Shown one piece after another: positions 32,105-42,451 of a stretch of 64,000 bases of DNA. The translations under genes were made by a program, and so were the position numbers. Source of the DNA: Candidatus Gastranaerophilales bacterium (GTDB taxonomy: Bacteria > Cyanobacteriota > Vampirovibrionia > Gastranaerophilales > Gastranaerophilaceae); NCBI GenBank assembly GCA_944327245.1, contig CALVHD010000005.1:28169-92168 (forward strand), read 5' to 3'. The notes beneath the pieces were generated by a model that was not told the DNA's origin, ran no database searches, and worked only from the letters and a program-made list of their open reading frames with translations. Every line of letters begins with the position of its first letter. Position 1 is the first letter of the stretch.

Positions 32105-33817
32105 ATGTCTACAAGTATTGATTATTTTGATTATATAAGAATTTCAATAGCTTCGCCTGAAAGAATTCTGAAATGGTCATACGGGGAAGTTACAAAACCC
32201 GAAACAATTAACTATAGAACACTTAAACCTGAACGTGACGGCTTGTTCTGTGAAAAAATCTTTGGGCCTACAAAGGACTGGGAATGTTTTTGCGGAAAAT
32301 ATAAAAGAGTTCGCCACAAAGGTATAATTTGTGAACGTTGCGGCGTTGAAGTTACAGATTCAAAAGTAAGACGCCACAGAATGGGTCACATCAAGCTTGC
32401 TGCCCCTGTTTCACATATATGGTTTTTAAAAGGTATTCCTTCATATCTGGGTTTATTGCTTGATATGACCCTAAAAGACCTTGAACAAGTAATTTATTTC
32501 AATAACTATGTCGTTGTTGACGGAGCAGACAGCCCGTTTAAAAAATTCCAACTTTTAACAGAAGAAGAATACGAAGACTTCATTATGGAAAATGAAGACA
32601 CAAAATTAAAAGTTGGTATCGGCGCTGAAGTTATCAAAGAATTACTTTCTGAAATTAAATTAGAAGATTTGGCAAATGATATCAGAGCAGAACTTGAAAA
32701 TGCAGGCGGTTCTGTTCAAAAAAGAGCTAAATTAATCAAAAGATTAAGATTAGTTGAATCATTAATAGATTCAGGAACCGAACCAACATGGTTTATTATG
32801 GATGTGCTGCCTGTTACACCTCCTGATTTAAGACCGATGGTACAGCTAGACGGCGGACGTTTTGCAACATCAGACTTAAATGACTTATACAGACGTGTAA
32901 TTAACAGAAATAATCGTCTTTTAAGATTACTGGAAATGGGAGCACCCGAAATTATCGTAAGAAACGAAAAACGTATGCTTCAAGAAGCGGTTGATGCTCT
33001 TATCGATAACGGAAGACGCGGAAGAACGGTAGTTGGTCCAAACTCAAGACCTTTGAAATCACTATCAAATATCATCGAAGGTAAACAAGGTCGTTTCAGA
33101 CAAAACCTATTAGGTAAACGTGTTGACTATTCAGGTCGTTCAGTTATCGTTGTAGGTCCGCAATTACAATTAAATCAATGCGGTCTACCAAAAGAAATGG
33201 CTATTGAATTATTTAAACCATTTGTTGTTAACAAATTAATCGAAAGAGGACTTGTTCAAAACATTAAATCAGCTAAAAAGAAAATTGAACGCTCCGAAGC
33301 CGTTGTTTGGGATATCTTAGAAGAAGTTGTAGATGGACACCCTGTAATGCTAAACCGTGCTCCAACCCTGCACAGACTTGGTATTCAAGCATTTGAACCG
33401 GTATTAGTTGAAGGTAGAGCTATTCAACTTCATCCGTTGGTATGTACAGCATTCAATGCCGACTTCGATGGCGACCAAATGGCTGTTCACGTACCACTAT
33501 CAATTGAAGCTCAAGCAGAAGCAAGAATGCTTATGTTAGCAACAAATAACATATTAGCTCCTGCAACAGGCAAACCGATTATCACACCTACACAAGATAT
33601 GGTACTTGGTATGTACTATTTAACAATTATTAAGGATCCTTCAGCTCCTATTAAAGGATACTTCCATGACTTTACAGATGTTATGGCAGCACACGCAACC
33701 GGAGTATTGAAGCTTCACGATAAAGTAATTGTTAGAGATGAAAACAATAACAGAATAGAAACGACTCCGGGAAGAATTATCTTCAACGAAGCTGTTAGAA
33801 AATCTGTTTTATCGTAG
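32105..33817 (+). CDS. rpoC1: RNA polymerase gamma subunit (N-terminal half of beta')
   Basis: Carries the N-terminal part of beta'. Zinc-site cysteines C61, C63, C76 and C79 lie in [20 protein letters not shown]. The catalytic loop NADFDGDQM, holding the three Mg-binding Asp residues, is at 451-459. The protein ends at residue 570, shortly after the region where cyanobacterial RpoC1 also ends. The frame closes with TAG and a 52-bp gap with its own GAGG ribosome binding site precedes rpoC2, so this is a true gene split. Cyanobacterial RpoC1 is usually somewhat longer. Confidence 0.97.
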   Translation: MSTSIDYFDYIRISIASPERILKWSYGEVTKPETINYRTLKPERDGLFCEKIFGPTKDWECFCGKYKRVRHKGIICERCGVEVTDSKVRRHRMGHIKLAAPVSHIWFLKGIPSYLGLLLDMTLKDLEQVIYFNNYVVVDGADSPFKKFQLLTEEEYEDFIMENEDTKLKVGIGAEVIKELLSEIKLEDLANDIRAELENAGGSVQKRAKLIKRLRLVESLIDSGTEPTWFIMDVLPVTPPDLRPMVQLDGGRFATSDLNDLYRRVINRNNRLLRLLEMGAPEIIVRNEKRMLQEAVDALIDNGRRGRTVVGPNSRPLKSLSNIIEGKQGRFRQNLLGKRVDYSGRSVIVVGPQLQLNQCGLPKEMAIELFKPFVVNKLIERGLVQNIKSAKKKIERSEAVVWDILEEVVDGHPVMLNRAPTLHRLGIQAFEPVLVEGRAIQLHPLVCTAFNADFDGDQMAVHVPLSIEAQAEARMLMLATNNILAPATGKPIITPTQDMVLGMYYLTIIKDPSAPIKGYFHDFTDVMAAHATGVLKLHDKVIVRDENNNRIETTPGRIIFNEAVRKSVLS

Positions 33818-33869
33818 GAAATTCTTAATAAATTAGTTAAAATTAAACAAAATGAGGTAAAAATAAAAA

Positions 33870-36800
33870 ATGACTACATTAGAACTCGAAAACTCAAAAA
33901 AGAAAAAACACGTAGAGTTTATTAATAAAGTTATGAATAAGAAAGCTCTAAACCAGCTTTTATCTCAAGTTTATCTTGAATGGGGCGGTGCTAAGACAGC
34001 TGAGCTTGCAAATAACTTAAAAAATCTTGGCTATAAATATGCAACAAAATCAGGAACAACAATTTCAATTCACGATTTGGATGTACCCAAAGCAAAAAAA
34101 GAACTTCTTCAAGAAGCTCAAGATGAAATTGCACGTTCTACAAAAAGATATTTAAAAGGTGAAATCACAGAAGTTGAAAGATACACAAAAGTTATCGACA
34201 CTTGGAGCGAAACAACAGCAAAATTAACAGAAAAAGTTGTTGAAAACTTTAACAAATTAAACCCTGTTTATATGATGGCATTCTCAGGTGCAAGAGGTAA
34301 CTTATCTCAAGTATCTCAATTGGTTGGTATGCGTGGTTTGATGGCTGATGCGCAAGGTCAAATCATCGACTTGCCTATTAAATCAAACTTTAAAGAAGGT
34401 CTGTCTTGTACAGAATACGTTATTTCATCATACGGCGCAAGAAAAGGTCTTGTTGATACAGCGCTTAAAACAGCAGACTCAGGATACTTAACAAGACGTC
34501 TTGTTGACGTAGCTCAAGATGTAATCATCAGAGAAGAAGACTGTCATACTGAAAAATTCATCAACTTGACAGCTATCACAGATGGTGAAGATGTTATTGT
34601 TCCATTAGAAGATAGATTACTAGGTAGAACAGTTGCTCAAGATATAGTTGATGCTGATGGTAACGTATTGGTTACAAAAAACACAACAGTAGACAGAGAT
34701 GACTTAGAAAAAATCAAAACCGTAGGTTTAAAAGAAGTAAAAGTACGTTCTACTTTAACTTGTGAACTTGAATACGGAATTTGTCAAAAATGTTACGGCT
34801 GGTCAATGACAACTCAAAAACTTGTTGACATTGGTGAAGCAATCGGTATTATCGCCGCTCAATCAATCGGTGAACCCGGTACACAATTGACAATGAGAAC
34901 ATTCCACACAGGTGGTGTATTTAAAGGTTCAGGTGTAACTCGTCAAGCAAAAGCTACAATTGACGGTACTGTTAATACAGAAGTTCGAACTCGTGAACAA
35001 AGAACTCGTCATGGGGATATTGTACAAATCGCAATTAAAGAAGCCGATGTTGAAATTAAAGGCAAATCCGAAAGCGAAAAAGTGCACGTTCCAATAGGTG
35101 CTAAAGTTCTTGTTAAAAAAGGTGATACAGTTAAAGCAGGTGATGCTATTGCAGAATTTGAACCTGCTTCAAAAGGTGATGGTTCTCGTTTAACTGAAAA
35201 AGCCTTAAAAGATATTACATCTGATATTTCAGGTGAAGTTGTATTCCAAGACTTTGTCGCAGATGAAAGAAAAGACAGACAAGGTAATATTTCAAGAATT
35301 GCCAACAAACAAGGCATCGTTTGGGTATTGGGCGGAGATGTTTATGCTCTTCCTGCCGGCTCAAAAGTTCTTGTTAAAGACGGTCAAAAAATTAAAAAAG
35401 GCGAAAAATTAGCTGAAACATTGATTATTTCTGAACACGGCGGCGAAGTTAGAGTTGGCGACAATTTAGAAATTGAAGAAGTTAACTTCGAAGGTAAAAA
35501 AATCAAAAAAATTGTTTCAGGCAAAGAACTTACAATTGTTATTGCTTCAATTCAGGCATCAAATGCTGTATTTGAACAAACTAAAAAAGAACAATTATGG
35601 ACAGTTCCTGAAACAAATGAAAAATATATCGTTAAATCTCCGGTTGATACAACAGTTGAAAACGGTATGATAATAGCCGAACTTATTGATGATACTTGCA
35701 AAGTTGAATCTTCAGGTGAAATAAGATACAACGGACTTGAAGTTGACGAAAACCAAGTTGTTATTAATCCTGGTCAATTAATCTTTATTCCTGAAGAAAT
35801 TCATCAAATTTCAAAAGATTCATCTCTAAAACTTGTTGAATCAGGAACATATGTTGAAGCCGGTACCGAAGTAGTAAAAGATATCTACACACATATAGCC
35901 GGTATTGTTGAAATTAAAGAATTTAACGACATTATCCACGAAATCATAGTTCGTCCCGGTGAATTACATACACTGGATTCAATTAACGATCTTAAAGTTG
36001 GAGAAGGTGAAGTTGTTAAAGCAGGTACAACAGTTGCAGGCAAAATTAAAGCAAAAGTTGATTCAATTGTAACAATAATTGAAAATGAATCAGATATGTT
36101 AGAAATGGATGATTTAGATGAAGAATTAACAGATGACACTCTGGAAGATGACTCTTTAGATGGAAAATCTGTCCAAATCCTTATTCGTCCTATTCAAACA
36201 TTTGACATAAAACAAAAAGAAGTATCAATTAAATTCGATGCAACCGATGAAGCAATTGAACTTGTACCTATTACCCAAGTTCAATTCAAAGACGGCGCAA
36301 GAGTTAGAAACCTTGATGGCGCTGTTCTAACCAGAACTTCACTGGTATTATCAATGTCAGGCTATATTTCACACCTAAAAGGTATGGTTGAACTTGATAA
36401 AAAAGGTGATTTAAAAATTGTTGTACTTGAAACTTTAATTGTAAGACGTGAACAAGAAGATTCATCACGTGGTCTTTCTTCAACTCAAACAGAGTTATTA
36501 GTTGAAAACGGACAAGTAATTGAACCAAAAACACCTGTTACAAAAACACAAGTTTTAGCAGTTAACGATTCAATTGCTTCAATTAATTCAAAAGACAATG
36601 AACTAAGAAGATTGCTTCTTATTTCAGATAACTACGAAGAAAGCGTTGCAACAACTTCAAAACCGATTGTAAAAGTTAACGAATACGTTACAATTGATCA
36701 AAAAATATCTGAAAAAGAAACAACTCCGTTCTCAGGTAAAGTTGTTAAAGTTGATGCTAAAGGAGTGGTAATAAGAGTTGGTCGTCCACACTTAATTTCT

Positions 36801-37718
36801 CCAGGGGCATTATTGCAAGTTGATAATTCAGCTTTAATTCTTAGAGGTGACTTACTTGCAACATTGGTATTCGAAAGACAAAAAACAGGCGATATCGTTC
36901 AAGGTCTTCCGCGTGTTGAAGAACTTTTAGAAGCTAGAAAACCTAAAGATTCTGCAATTGCGGCAGAAGAAGACGGCATCGCAATAATAGAATATGAAGA
37001 TGACATCCCAAGATTGTTTATTGAAAATGAAAACGGAAGAACTGAAATCAAATATCCTATAGAAGCTACTGTTATTGTTAATGATAAACAACCAATTAAA
37101 AAAGGTGATGCTCTTACATCAGGACCAATGAATCCACATGACGTTATCAGACTAAGAGGCGCAAATGCTGCTCAACAATACCTTGTAGATGAAGTACAAA
37201 GGGTATATCGTTCACAAGGCGTTGAAATTTCCGATAAACACGTTGAAGTTATTGTTCGTCAAATGATTAAGAAAGTAAAAGTAATCGATTCAGGAACAAC
37301 AAAACTTCTTCCGGGCGAATTAGTTGAATTAAAAGTAATTGAAGCCCAAAATGCGGAAGCAAGAGCAAACAATGGTCAAGAAGCCACATACGAAGCATTA
37401 TTGCTTGGTATCACAAAAGCTTCATTGAACACTGAATCATTTATATCAGCTGCTTCATTCCAAGAAACAACCAGAATTCTTACAGAAGCTGCCGTTGAAG
37501 GTAAAAAAGACATGTTAAGAGGTCTTAAAGAAAACGTTATCATCGGTAGATTAATACCGGCAGGTACAGGTTATTACCATCTAATCAACGCTTCTGAAGA
37601 AAAAGAAAAAGAAGCAATGAAAAGAGCAGCTCAAAAACATCAAGCAAGAAAACCATCTGCAATTTTAGAAGAAATTGAAGGTATGTTTGGTGTAGTTGAT
37701 TCTGATATGCAATTCTAA
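33870..37718 (+). CDS. rpoC2: RNA polymerase beta' subunit, C-terminal part
   Basis: Begins with the region following the secondary channel ([20 protein letters not shown]). It contains the bridge-helix/trigger-loop part ([20 protein letters not shown]) and the zinc cysteines of [35 protein letters not shown] follows. A large central region (about residues 380-1030), rich in sandwich-barrel hybrid-like repeats ([20 protein letters not shown]), corresponds to the trigger-loop insertion known from cyanobacteria. The C-terminus [16 protein letters not shown] to [12 protein letters not shown] is canonical. At 1282 residues it fits the cyanobacterial form. Confidence 0.97.
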   Translation: MTTLELENSKKKKHVEFINKVMNKKALNQLLSQVYLEWGGAKTAELANNLKNLGYKYATKSGTTISIHDLDVPKAKKELLQEAQDEIARSTKRYLKGEITEVERYTKVIDTWSETTAKLTEKVVENFNKLNPVYMMAFSGARGNLSQVSQLVGMRGLMADAQGQIIDLPIKSNFKEGLSCTEYVISSYGARKGLVDTALKTADSGYLTRRLVDVAQDVIIREEDCHTEKFINLTAITDGEDVIVPLEDRLLGRTVAQDIVDADGNVLVTKNTTVDRDDLEKIKTVGLKEVKVRSTLTCELEYGICQKCYGWSMTTQKLVDIGEAIGIIAAQSIGEPGTQLTMRTFHTGGVFKGSGVTRQAKATIDGTVNTEVRTREQRTRHGDIVQIAIKEADVEIKGKSESEKVHVPIGAKVLVKKGDTVKAGDAIAEFEPASKGDGSRLTEKALKDITSDISGEVVFQDFVADERKDRQGNISRIANKQGIVWVLGGDVYALPAGSKVLVKDGQKIKKGEKLAETLIISEHGGEVRVGDNLEIEEVNFEGKKIKKIVSGKELTIVIASIQASNAVFEQTKKEQLWTVPETNEKYIVKSPVDTTVENGMIIAELIDDTCKVESSGEIRYNGLEVDENQVVINPGQLIFIPEEIHQISKDSSLKLVESGTYVEAGTEVVKDIYTHIAGIVEIKEFNDIIHEIIVRPGELHTLDSINDLKVGEGEVVKAGTTVAGKIKAKVDSIVTIIENESDMLEMDDLDEELTDDTLEDDSLDGKSVQILIRPIQTFDIKQKEVSIKFDATDEAIELVPITQVQFKDGARVRNLDGAVLTRTSLVLSMSGYISHLKGMVELDKKGDLKIVVLETLIVRREQEDSSRGLSSTQTELLVENGQVIEPKTPVTKTQVLAVNDSIASINSKDNELRRLLLISDNYEESVATTSKPIVKVNEYVTIDQKISEKETTPFSGKVVKVDAKGVVIRVGRPHLISPGALLQVDNSALILRGDLLATLVFERQKTGDIVQGLPRVEELLEARKPKDSAIAAEEDGIAIIEYEDDIPRLFIENENGRTEIKYPIEATVIVNDKQPIKKGDALTSGPMNPHDVIRLRGANAAQQYLVDEVQRVYRSQGVEISDKHVEVIVRQMIKKVKVIDSGTTKLLPGELVELKVIEAQNAEARANNGQEATYEALLLGITKASLNTESFISAASFQETTRILTEAAVEGKKDMLRGLKENVIIGRLIPAGTGYYHLINASEEKEKEAMKRAAQKHQARKPSAILEEIEGMFGVVDSDMQF

Positions 37719-37735
37719 TTTGTATATAAAATATT

Positions 37736-37768
37736 AAAAAAGCCTCTTGAAATACAAGAGGCTTTTTT
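37736..37768 (+). terminator. Intrinsic terminator of the rpo operon
   Basis: AAAAAAGCCTCTTG, loop AAATA, CAAGAGGCTTTTTT. The stem is GC-rich for this genome and has a clear T-run. Confidence 0.92.
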
Positions 37769-37788
37769 AATTTAAAACATATTTAATA

Positions 37789-37794
37789 TATAAT
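37789..37794 (+). promoter_or_regulatory. -10 box placed for a leaderless mutS mRNA
   Basis: TATAAT ends 6 bases before the ATG at 37801. Initiation 7 nt downstream would coincide with the A of ATG. There is no Shine-Dalgarno. The -35 is weak. Confidence 0.5.
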
Positions 37795-37800
37795 TAAAAT

Positions 37801-40113
37801 ATGATAGAAAAACTAAGTGATATTGATAAAACAAAAATTGCAAATAATGCATTTAAAGATTACATAAAATTCAAAGAAGAAAATCCGGACTATATAATAT
37901 TATTTCAAATTGGAGATTTCTTTGAAACCATTTGCGAGGATGCAATATTATTTTCAAAAATCACAGGAGTTAATCTCGGCAAAAGAAAAATTAAAGATTT
38001 AGATGAAGTAATTCAAGCCGGAGTGCCAAAAGCAAGCATCAACAACTATATTAAAAAACTTTTATCAAACAATATAAAAATTTGCCTATGCACACAAAAC
38101 AAAATGCAAAACAATGAAATATACAGAAAAATCGAGCGAAAATACACTCAAGGCACAATAATAGAAAATGAATTTCTAGATACATATGAAAATAATTTTA
38201 TTCTGGCAATTGTAAAAAACGAAAATGATTTCGAAATTTCATATGCAGACGTATCAACCGGTCAATTTTATAAAACCAATGGCGATAAATCAGAAATAAT
38301 GCTTGAAATTGAAAAAATTGAACCAAGCGAAATATTGATTTTAAAAAACAGTGAAAATTATTTTGAAAATTTATTAAAACAAAAATACAACCTTACTTTT
38401 CTAAATAACGACTATATTAGCCTTTCAAGCGAAGATATTATTTTAAAATATTGCAAAAATACACAAAAAAATTTTCTCGTTGAGTTAAATGAAATTACAA
38501 AATACGAAATCAACAAATATCTTTTGATGGATGAAATTACAAGAAGAAATCTTGAGCTTAAAAGAACAAAATATAATTTCAAGAAAAAAGGCAGCTTGTT
38601 ATGGTTTTTAAACTACACCAGAACCCCGATGGGAACAAGACTTTTAAAAAAATATTTAGACGAACCTTTAATAAATACAAATTTAATAGAAAAAAGACAA
38701 AATGCAGTCGAAGAATTAGCTTGCAATAAAGAAAAGCTCATAATGCTTGAAAAACTTTTGACTAATTTTTCTGATTTATCAAGAATATGTGCTAAAATTT
38801 CCAATTCAACCATTAACCCAAAAGAGCTGTTTCAAATAATTGACAGCATTTGCTGCCTTGATGAAATAAATAATCTGTGCAAAAATTTTAATTCAAACCT
38901 ACTTAAAGTAAATGAAGAAAAACTCAATAAAGCCTTAAAGTTTCATAAGAAAATCAAATCCGCCCTAAGTGAAAATTCGCCGGCGGAATTAACACAAGGC
39001 AATATAATTAACCCAAACTACAATTCAAATTTAGATTACCTTCGCTCAAAATTAAATAAAATTAATGAAGAAATCGAAAATTATGAAACAAATGAAAAAA
39101 ATAAATTTAAAATTGATAAATTAAAAATTTCGTATTCAAAAATTATTGGCTATTATATTGAAATACCAATAAACTCTCAAAAATTTCTTGACGACACATA
39201 TATCAAAAAGCAAACCCTATCAAATTGCATAAGATATTCAACAGAAAAATTAACAAAATTTGAACAAGAAAAGAATAATCTTTTATATAAAATTAACGAA
39301 TTAGAATATGAATTATTCAATGAAATAAAGCAGTATGCCAAAAATTTTGTTGAAACAATAAGGTGCTTGACTTTCGAAATTGCAAATATAGATGTATTAT
39401 ATTCATTCGCTAAATGCACAATAGAAAACAATCTTGTAAGACCAACTTTTAATTCAAAAATAATATCTATAAAAGATGCAATTCATCCAAACTTAATTAA
39501 GGTTAATTTTGAAACAACAAAAAATGATATTAATTTATCAAACGAAGAAACAATAATTCTAACAGGCGCAAATATGAGCGGTAAATCAACCTATCTGAAA
39601 CTTTGTGCAATAATTTGCCTATTAGCACAAATTGGTTGTTTTATACCTGCCAAAAATGCCGATTTAACAATAATCGATAAAATATTTTTCAGACAAAACG
39701 CATCAGATGACATTATTAATTCAAATTCAAGCTTTATGATTGAAATGAATGACTTAAAATTCATAATAGATAATGCAACAAAAAAATCTTTAATTTTATT
39801 GGATGAGCCCGCAAAAAGCACCAATGCAAAAGAAGGCGGTGCAATTGCAAGAGCATATTGTGAATATGAAATTAAATATATAAAAGCAAAATCAATAATA
39901 GCAACCCACAATGAAGAATTAACAAAACTTGAGCAAATTTATCCCAATAATGTTAAAAATTACGTCATAGGAAATCAAGATATTGAAAATGGAATTATAG
40001 ATAGAAAAATTAAACGCGGCACAGTAAGAACAAGTATGGCGCTAAATACTGCAATATTAGCTAATCTACCAAATGAAATCATACTAAAAGCAAAAGAAAT
40101 AATTAATCTTTAG
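37801..40113 (+). CDS. mutS: MutS-family DNA mismatch repair ATPase, divergent
   Basis: The N-terminal mismatch-recognition domain has the F-x-E type motif in QIGDFFETICEDA (canonical GDFYE). Walker A is TGANMSGKST at 588-597. The Walker B region reads LILLDEPAKSTNAKEGG, with D668 and E669, where typical MutS has DE-I-G-R-G-T-S-T; the signature is therefore altered. The ending ATHNEELTKLE then RTSMALNTAILANLP is MutS-like. At 770 residues it is shorter than usual MutS and lacks an obvious C-terminal clamp/tetramer tail. Its end overlaps convergent manC by 11 bp. Confidence 0.85.
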   Translation: MIEKLSDIDKTKIANNAFKDYIKFKEENPDYIILFQIGDFFETICEDAILFSKITGVNLGKRKIKDLDEVIQAGVPKASINNYIKKLLSNNIKICLCTQNKMQNNEIYRKIERKYTQGTIIENEFLDTYENNFILAIVKNENDFEISYADVSTGQFYKTNGDKSEIMLEIEKIEPSEILILKNSENYFENLLKQKYNLTFLNNDYISLSSEDIILKYCKNTQKNFLVELNEITKYEINKYLLMDEITRRNLELKRTKYNFKKKGSLLWFLNYTRTPMGTRLLKKYLDEPLINTNLIEKRQNAVEELACNKEKLIMLEKLLTNFSDLSRICAKISNSTINPKELFQIIDSICCLDEINNLCKNFNSNLLKVNEEKLNKALKFHKKIKSALSENSPAELTQGNIINPNYNSNLDYLRSKLNKINEEIENYETNEKNKFKIDKLKISYSKIIGYYIEIPINSQKFLDDTYIKKQTLSNCIRYSTEKLTKFEQEKNNLLYKINELEYELFNEIKQYAKNFVETIRCLTFEIANIDVLYSFAKCTIENNLVRPTFNSKIISIKDAIHPNLIKVNFETTKNDINLSNEETIILTGANMSGKSTYLKLCAIICLLAQIGCFIPAKNADLTIIDKIFFRQNASDDIINSNSSFMIEMNDLKFIIDNATKKSLILLDEPAKSTNAKEGGAIARAYCEYEIKYIKAKSIIATHNEELTKLEQIYPNNVKNYVIGNQDIENGIIDRKIKRGTVRTSMALNTAILANLPNEIILKAKEIINL

Positions 40114-41500
40114 CTTTTACTCTGCCGTAAATATCTTTATATCTTACAATATCGTCTTCAGATAATTTATCACCTTTTTGTACTTCAATTATCTTTAATT
40201 CGGTGTCATATGGATTTGCAACCGAATGTACAGCTTTAACGGGAATACTTATAGATGAACCTGCCTTTAACATAAATACCTTGTTGTCTAAAGTAACTCT
40301 TGCAGTACCCGATAAAATCATCCAATGTTCGGAGCGATAATTATGAGATTGAAGGCTCAATTGCCCTTTTTTAGATACACAAATCATTTTAGTTAAATAT
40401 CCCTCGCCTTGATTTAACACGGTATAATAGCCCCAAGGACGATATACCGTTGCGTGGGTTTTATGTAAATCACTTTTTTCTTCTTTTAATTTTTCAAAAA
40501 TTTGTTTAACATCCTGTGTTTTATTTCTGTCGCATACTAATATCGCATCAGATGTTTCAACAACAACCAAATCTTTTAGACCAATGCCTGCAATTAATCT
40601 TTCAGAAGAGAAAAACATTGAATCTTTACAATCCTTTGCAATGATATCCCCTATTTTAACATTGCCGTTTTCATCTTTCTTTCCAAGATTATAAACAGCA
40701 TCCCAAGAACCTAAATCATTCCATTTTGCTTGCATTTCAACCATTGCAAGATTATCAGCTTTTTCTAAAATACCATAATCAATTGAAATTGACGGGAAAG
40801 TATCAAAAATCATATATGGAATATCATCTTGTTTTGTAAAATCAAATTTTTGTACTATTTCATACGTTTCTTTGGCATATTTTTTTAATGTTTCCATAAA
40901 AACACTTGCTCTAAACACCAAAATACCCGTATTCCAATAATAAGTTGAATCTTTTAAAAATTCTTTTGCCTGTTCTAAATCCGGTTTTTCTTTAAATAAT
41001 TCTACGACATAACCGGAATTTTCCTTTTTGCCTGTTTTAATATAACCAAAACCGGTTACCGGACTCTCAGGCTTTACCCCCAGAGTAACAATATAGCCTT
41101 TTTGAGCCAATTCTTTTGCTTGCTCGATAGTTTGTCTAAATTCTAAATCATCATCAATTAAATTATCAGATGGGGCAATAACAACAATATCATCCCCCTT
41201 GTAATCAAGGACATATTTTGTTGCAATAGAAATTGCCGGAGTTGTATTTTTAAAAACAGGTTCACCTAAAATTCTAATATTTTTATTATATGCACTTAAT
41301 TGCACCCTAACATCGTTTATGTGTTTTGTGCTTGTTATGGCAATTATATTATCAACATCGATTACACCCATCAAATGTTCAAAAGTTCTCTCTAAAAGGC
41401 TTTTTCCAAAATTTAATCTCAACAATTGTTTTGGATATAAATCACGTGATAACGGCCACAACCTTGAACCTGATCCGCCTGCTAAGATAATTGCGTGCAT
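40103..41500 (-). CDS. manC: Mannose-1-phosphate guanylyltransferase / mannose-6-phosphate isomerase
   Basis: Makes GDP-mannose for cell-surface polysaccharides. The N-terminal nucleotidyltransferase carries GGSGSRLWPLSRDLYPKQ. Later motifs are FKEKPDLEQAKEFL and YYWNTGILVFRA. The C-terminal type II isomerase cupin has RPWGYYTVLNQGEGYLTK, then HNYRSEHWMILSGTARVTL. I place the start at 41500 (MHAIILAGG) because AGGGGG precedes it at good spacing; an in-frame ATG at 41530 would add ten unlikely residues. It is downstream of rmlD on the same strand. Confidence 0.93.
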   Translation of the reverse strand: MHAIILAGGSGSRLWPLSRDLYPKQLLRLNFGKSLLERTFEHLMGVIDVDNIIAITSTKHINDVRVQLSAYNKNIRILGEPVFKNTTPAISIATKYVLDYKGDDIVVIAPSDNLIDDDLEFRQTIEQAKELAQKGYIVTLGVKPESPVTGFGYIKTGKKENSGYVVELFKEKPDLEQAKEFLKDSTYYWNTGILVFRASVFMETLKKYAKETYEIVQKFDFTKQDDIPYMIFDTFPSISIDYGILEKADNLAMVEMQAKWNDLGSWDAVYNLGKKDENGNVKIGDIIAKDCKDSMFFSSERLIAGIGLKDLVVVETSDAILVCDRNKTQDVKQIFEKLKEEKSDLHKTHATVYRPWGYYTVLNQGEGYLTKMICVSKKGQLSLQSHNYRSEHWMILSGTARVTLDNKVFMLKAGSSISIPVKAVHSVANPYDTELKIIEVQKGDKLSEDDIVRYKDIYGRVKAKD

Positions 41501-41559
41501 ATACTTGCCCCCTAAAATATTATATGTCATTATACAACATTTTTTAGCATGTAGGCAAA

Positions 41560-42375
41560 CTAGTTTTTAGTTAAATATTCCTCAAGAGAATTTTTCCAAT
41601 CAGGAAGCTCATAGCTGCTGTCTAAAACACAATACTTAGGACGTTTAGCCGGACGAGGAAAATCACTCTTATCTATAACATTTACTTCAACATTTCTTTT
41701 CTTTATTTCAAAAATTTTTCTAGTAAAATCTGCCCAAGAAGCACTTCCTGAAGAACTAATATGATAAATACCGTAGGGTTTATTTTCTTTTATTATTTCA
41801 ACAATTTTCTTTGATATTTCATCGCAGCTTGTAGGACAGCCCACTTGGTCATCCACAACAGAAATCTCTTTTCTAAAATTAGAAAAAGTTAACATAGCAT
41901 CAACATACCCGCCTGTGCCGTATAACCAAGATGTCCTCAAAATATAAAATTTCTTGGTAGCTTTCATTATTTCTCTTTCGCCTGCCAGTTTGGATTTTCC
42001 GTAAACATTTATCGGATTGGTAACATCGGTTGTTTTATAAGGAGTTGTTGAAGTACCGTCAAAAACATTATCTGTACTGACATAAAGAATAGGGATATTG
42101 TGTTTCTTTGCTATATTTGCAATATTTCTTGTACCTAATTGATTAACATCATAGGCCAATTTAGGATTATCTTCCGCTTGATCAATGTTTGTATAACCTG
42201 CTAAATGAATAATAAAATCAAGAGAAATCTTATTCATTATCTCATTAACCATTTTTGTATTTGTAACATCAAAAATTTTAGAATTACACGCCCAATATTG
42301 CCATCCTTCTTTATCCAACATAGGACAAAGCGACTTACCCAATAGACCTGTTGAACCTGTAACCAATAATCTCAT
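41560..42375 (-). CDS. rmlD: dTDP-4-dehydrorhamnose reductase
   Basis: Reduces dTDP-4-dehydrorhamnose to dTDP-L-rhamnose, a precursor of surface glycans. The SDR nucleotide site is GSTGLLGK at residues 7-14, followed by HLAGYTNIDQAED, STDNVFDG and the catalytic YGKSKLAGE. Later comes the typical RTSWLYG. The protein has 271 residues, slightly short of the usual 285-300. rmlA, rmlB and rmlC are not in the window, so rmlD is separated from its pathway and sits with manC. Confidence 0.88.
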   Translation of the reverse strand: MRLLVTGSTGLLGKSLCPMLDKEGWQYWACNSKIFDVTNTKMVNEIMNKISLDFIIHLAGYTNIDQAEDNPKLAYDVNQLGTRNIANIAKKHNIPILYVSTDNVFDGTSTTPYKTTDVTNPINVYGKSKLAGEREIMKATKKFYILRTSWLYGTGGYVDAMLTFSNFRKEISVVDDQVGCPTSCDEISKKIVEIIKENKPYGIYHISSSGSASWADFTRKIFEIKKRNVEVNVIDKSDFPRPAKRPKYCVLDSSYELPDWKNSLEEYLTKN

Positions 42376-42433
42376 ATCGTGTCCTTTATTAATGAGAAAA
42401 ATAATACTACTTAGGCTTTTTATATCATTTAAT

Positions 42434-42439
42434 TATGAT
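42434..42439 (+). promoter_or_regulatory. -10 box close to oligopeptide-binding protein start
   Basis: TATGAT followed by AAAAT, with the preferred ATG at 42452. Predicted initiation is near 42446, giving a leader of only about 6 nt and no ribosome binding site. Confidence 0.4.
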
Positions 42440-42451
42440 AAAATCAATATT

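Noticed and set aside
32070..33870. Frameshift or assembly error splitting rpoC
   Set aside because: Both halves have their own start, ribosome site and full conserved ends at the position known from cyanobacteria.
40103..40113. 11-bp overlap of mutS and manC ends as a sign of error
   Set aside because: Both frames reach natural stops and both proteins end where their families end; short convergent overlaps also occur at 48788-48791.
42392..42451. N-terminal extension of the oligopeptide-binding protein
   Set aside because: No ribosome site, and it would place 20 residues ahead of an otherwise standard signal segment.
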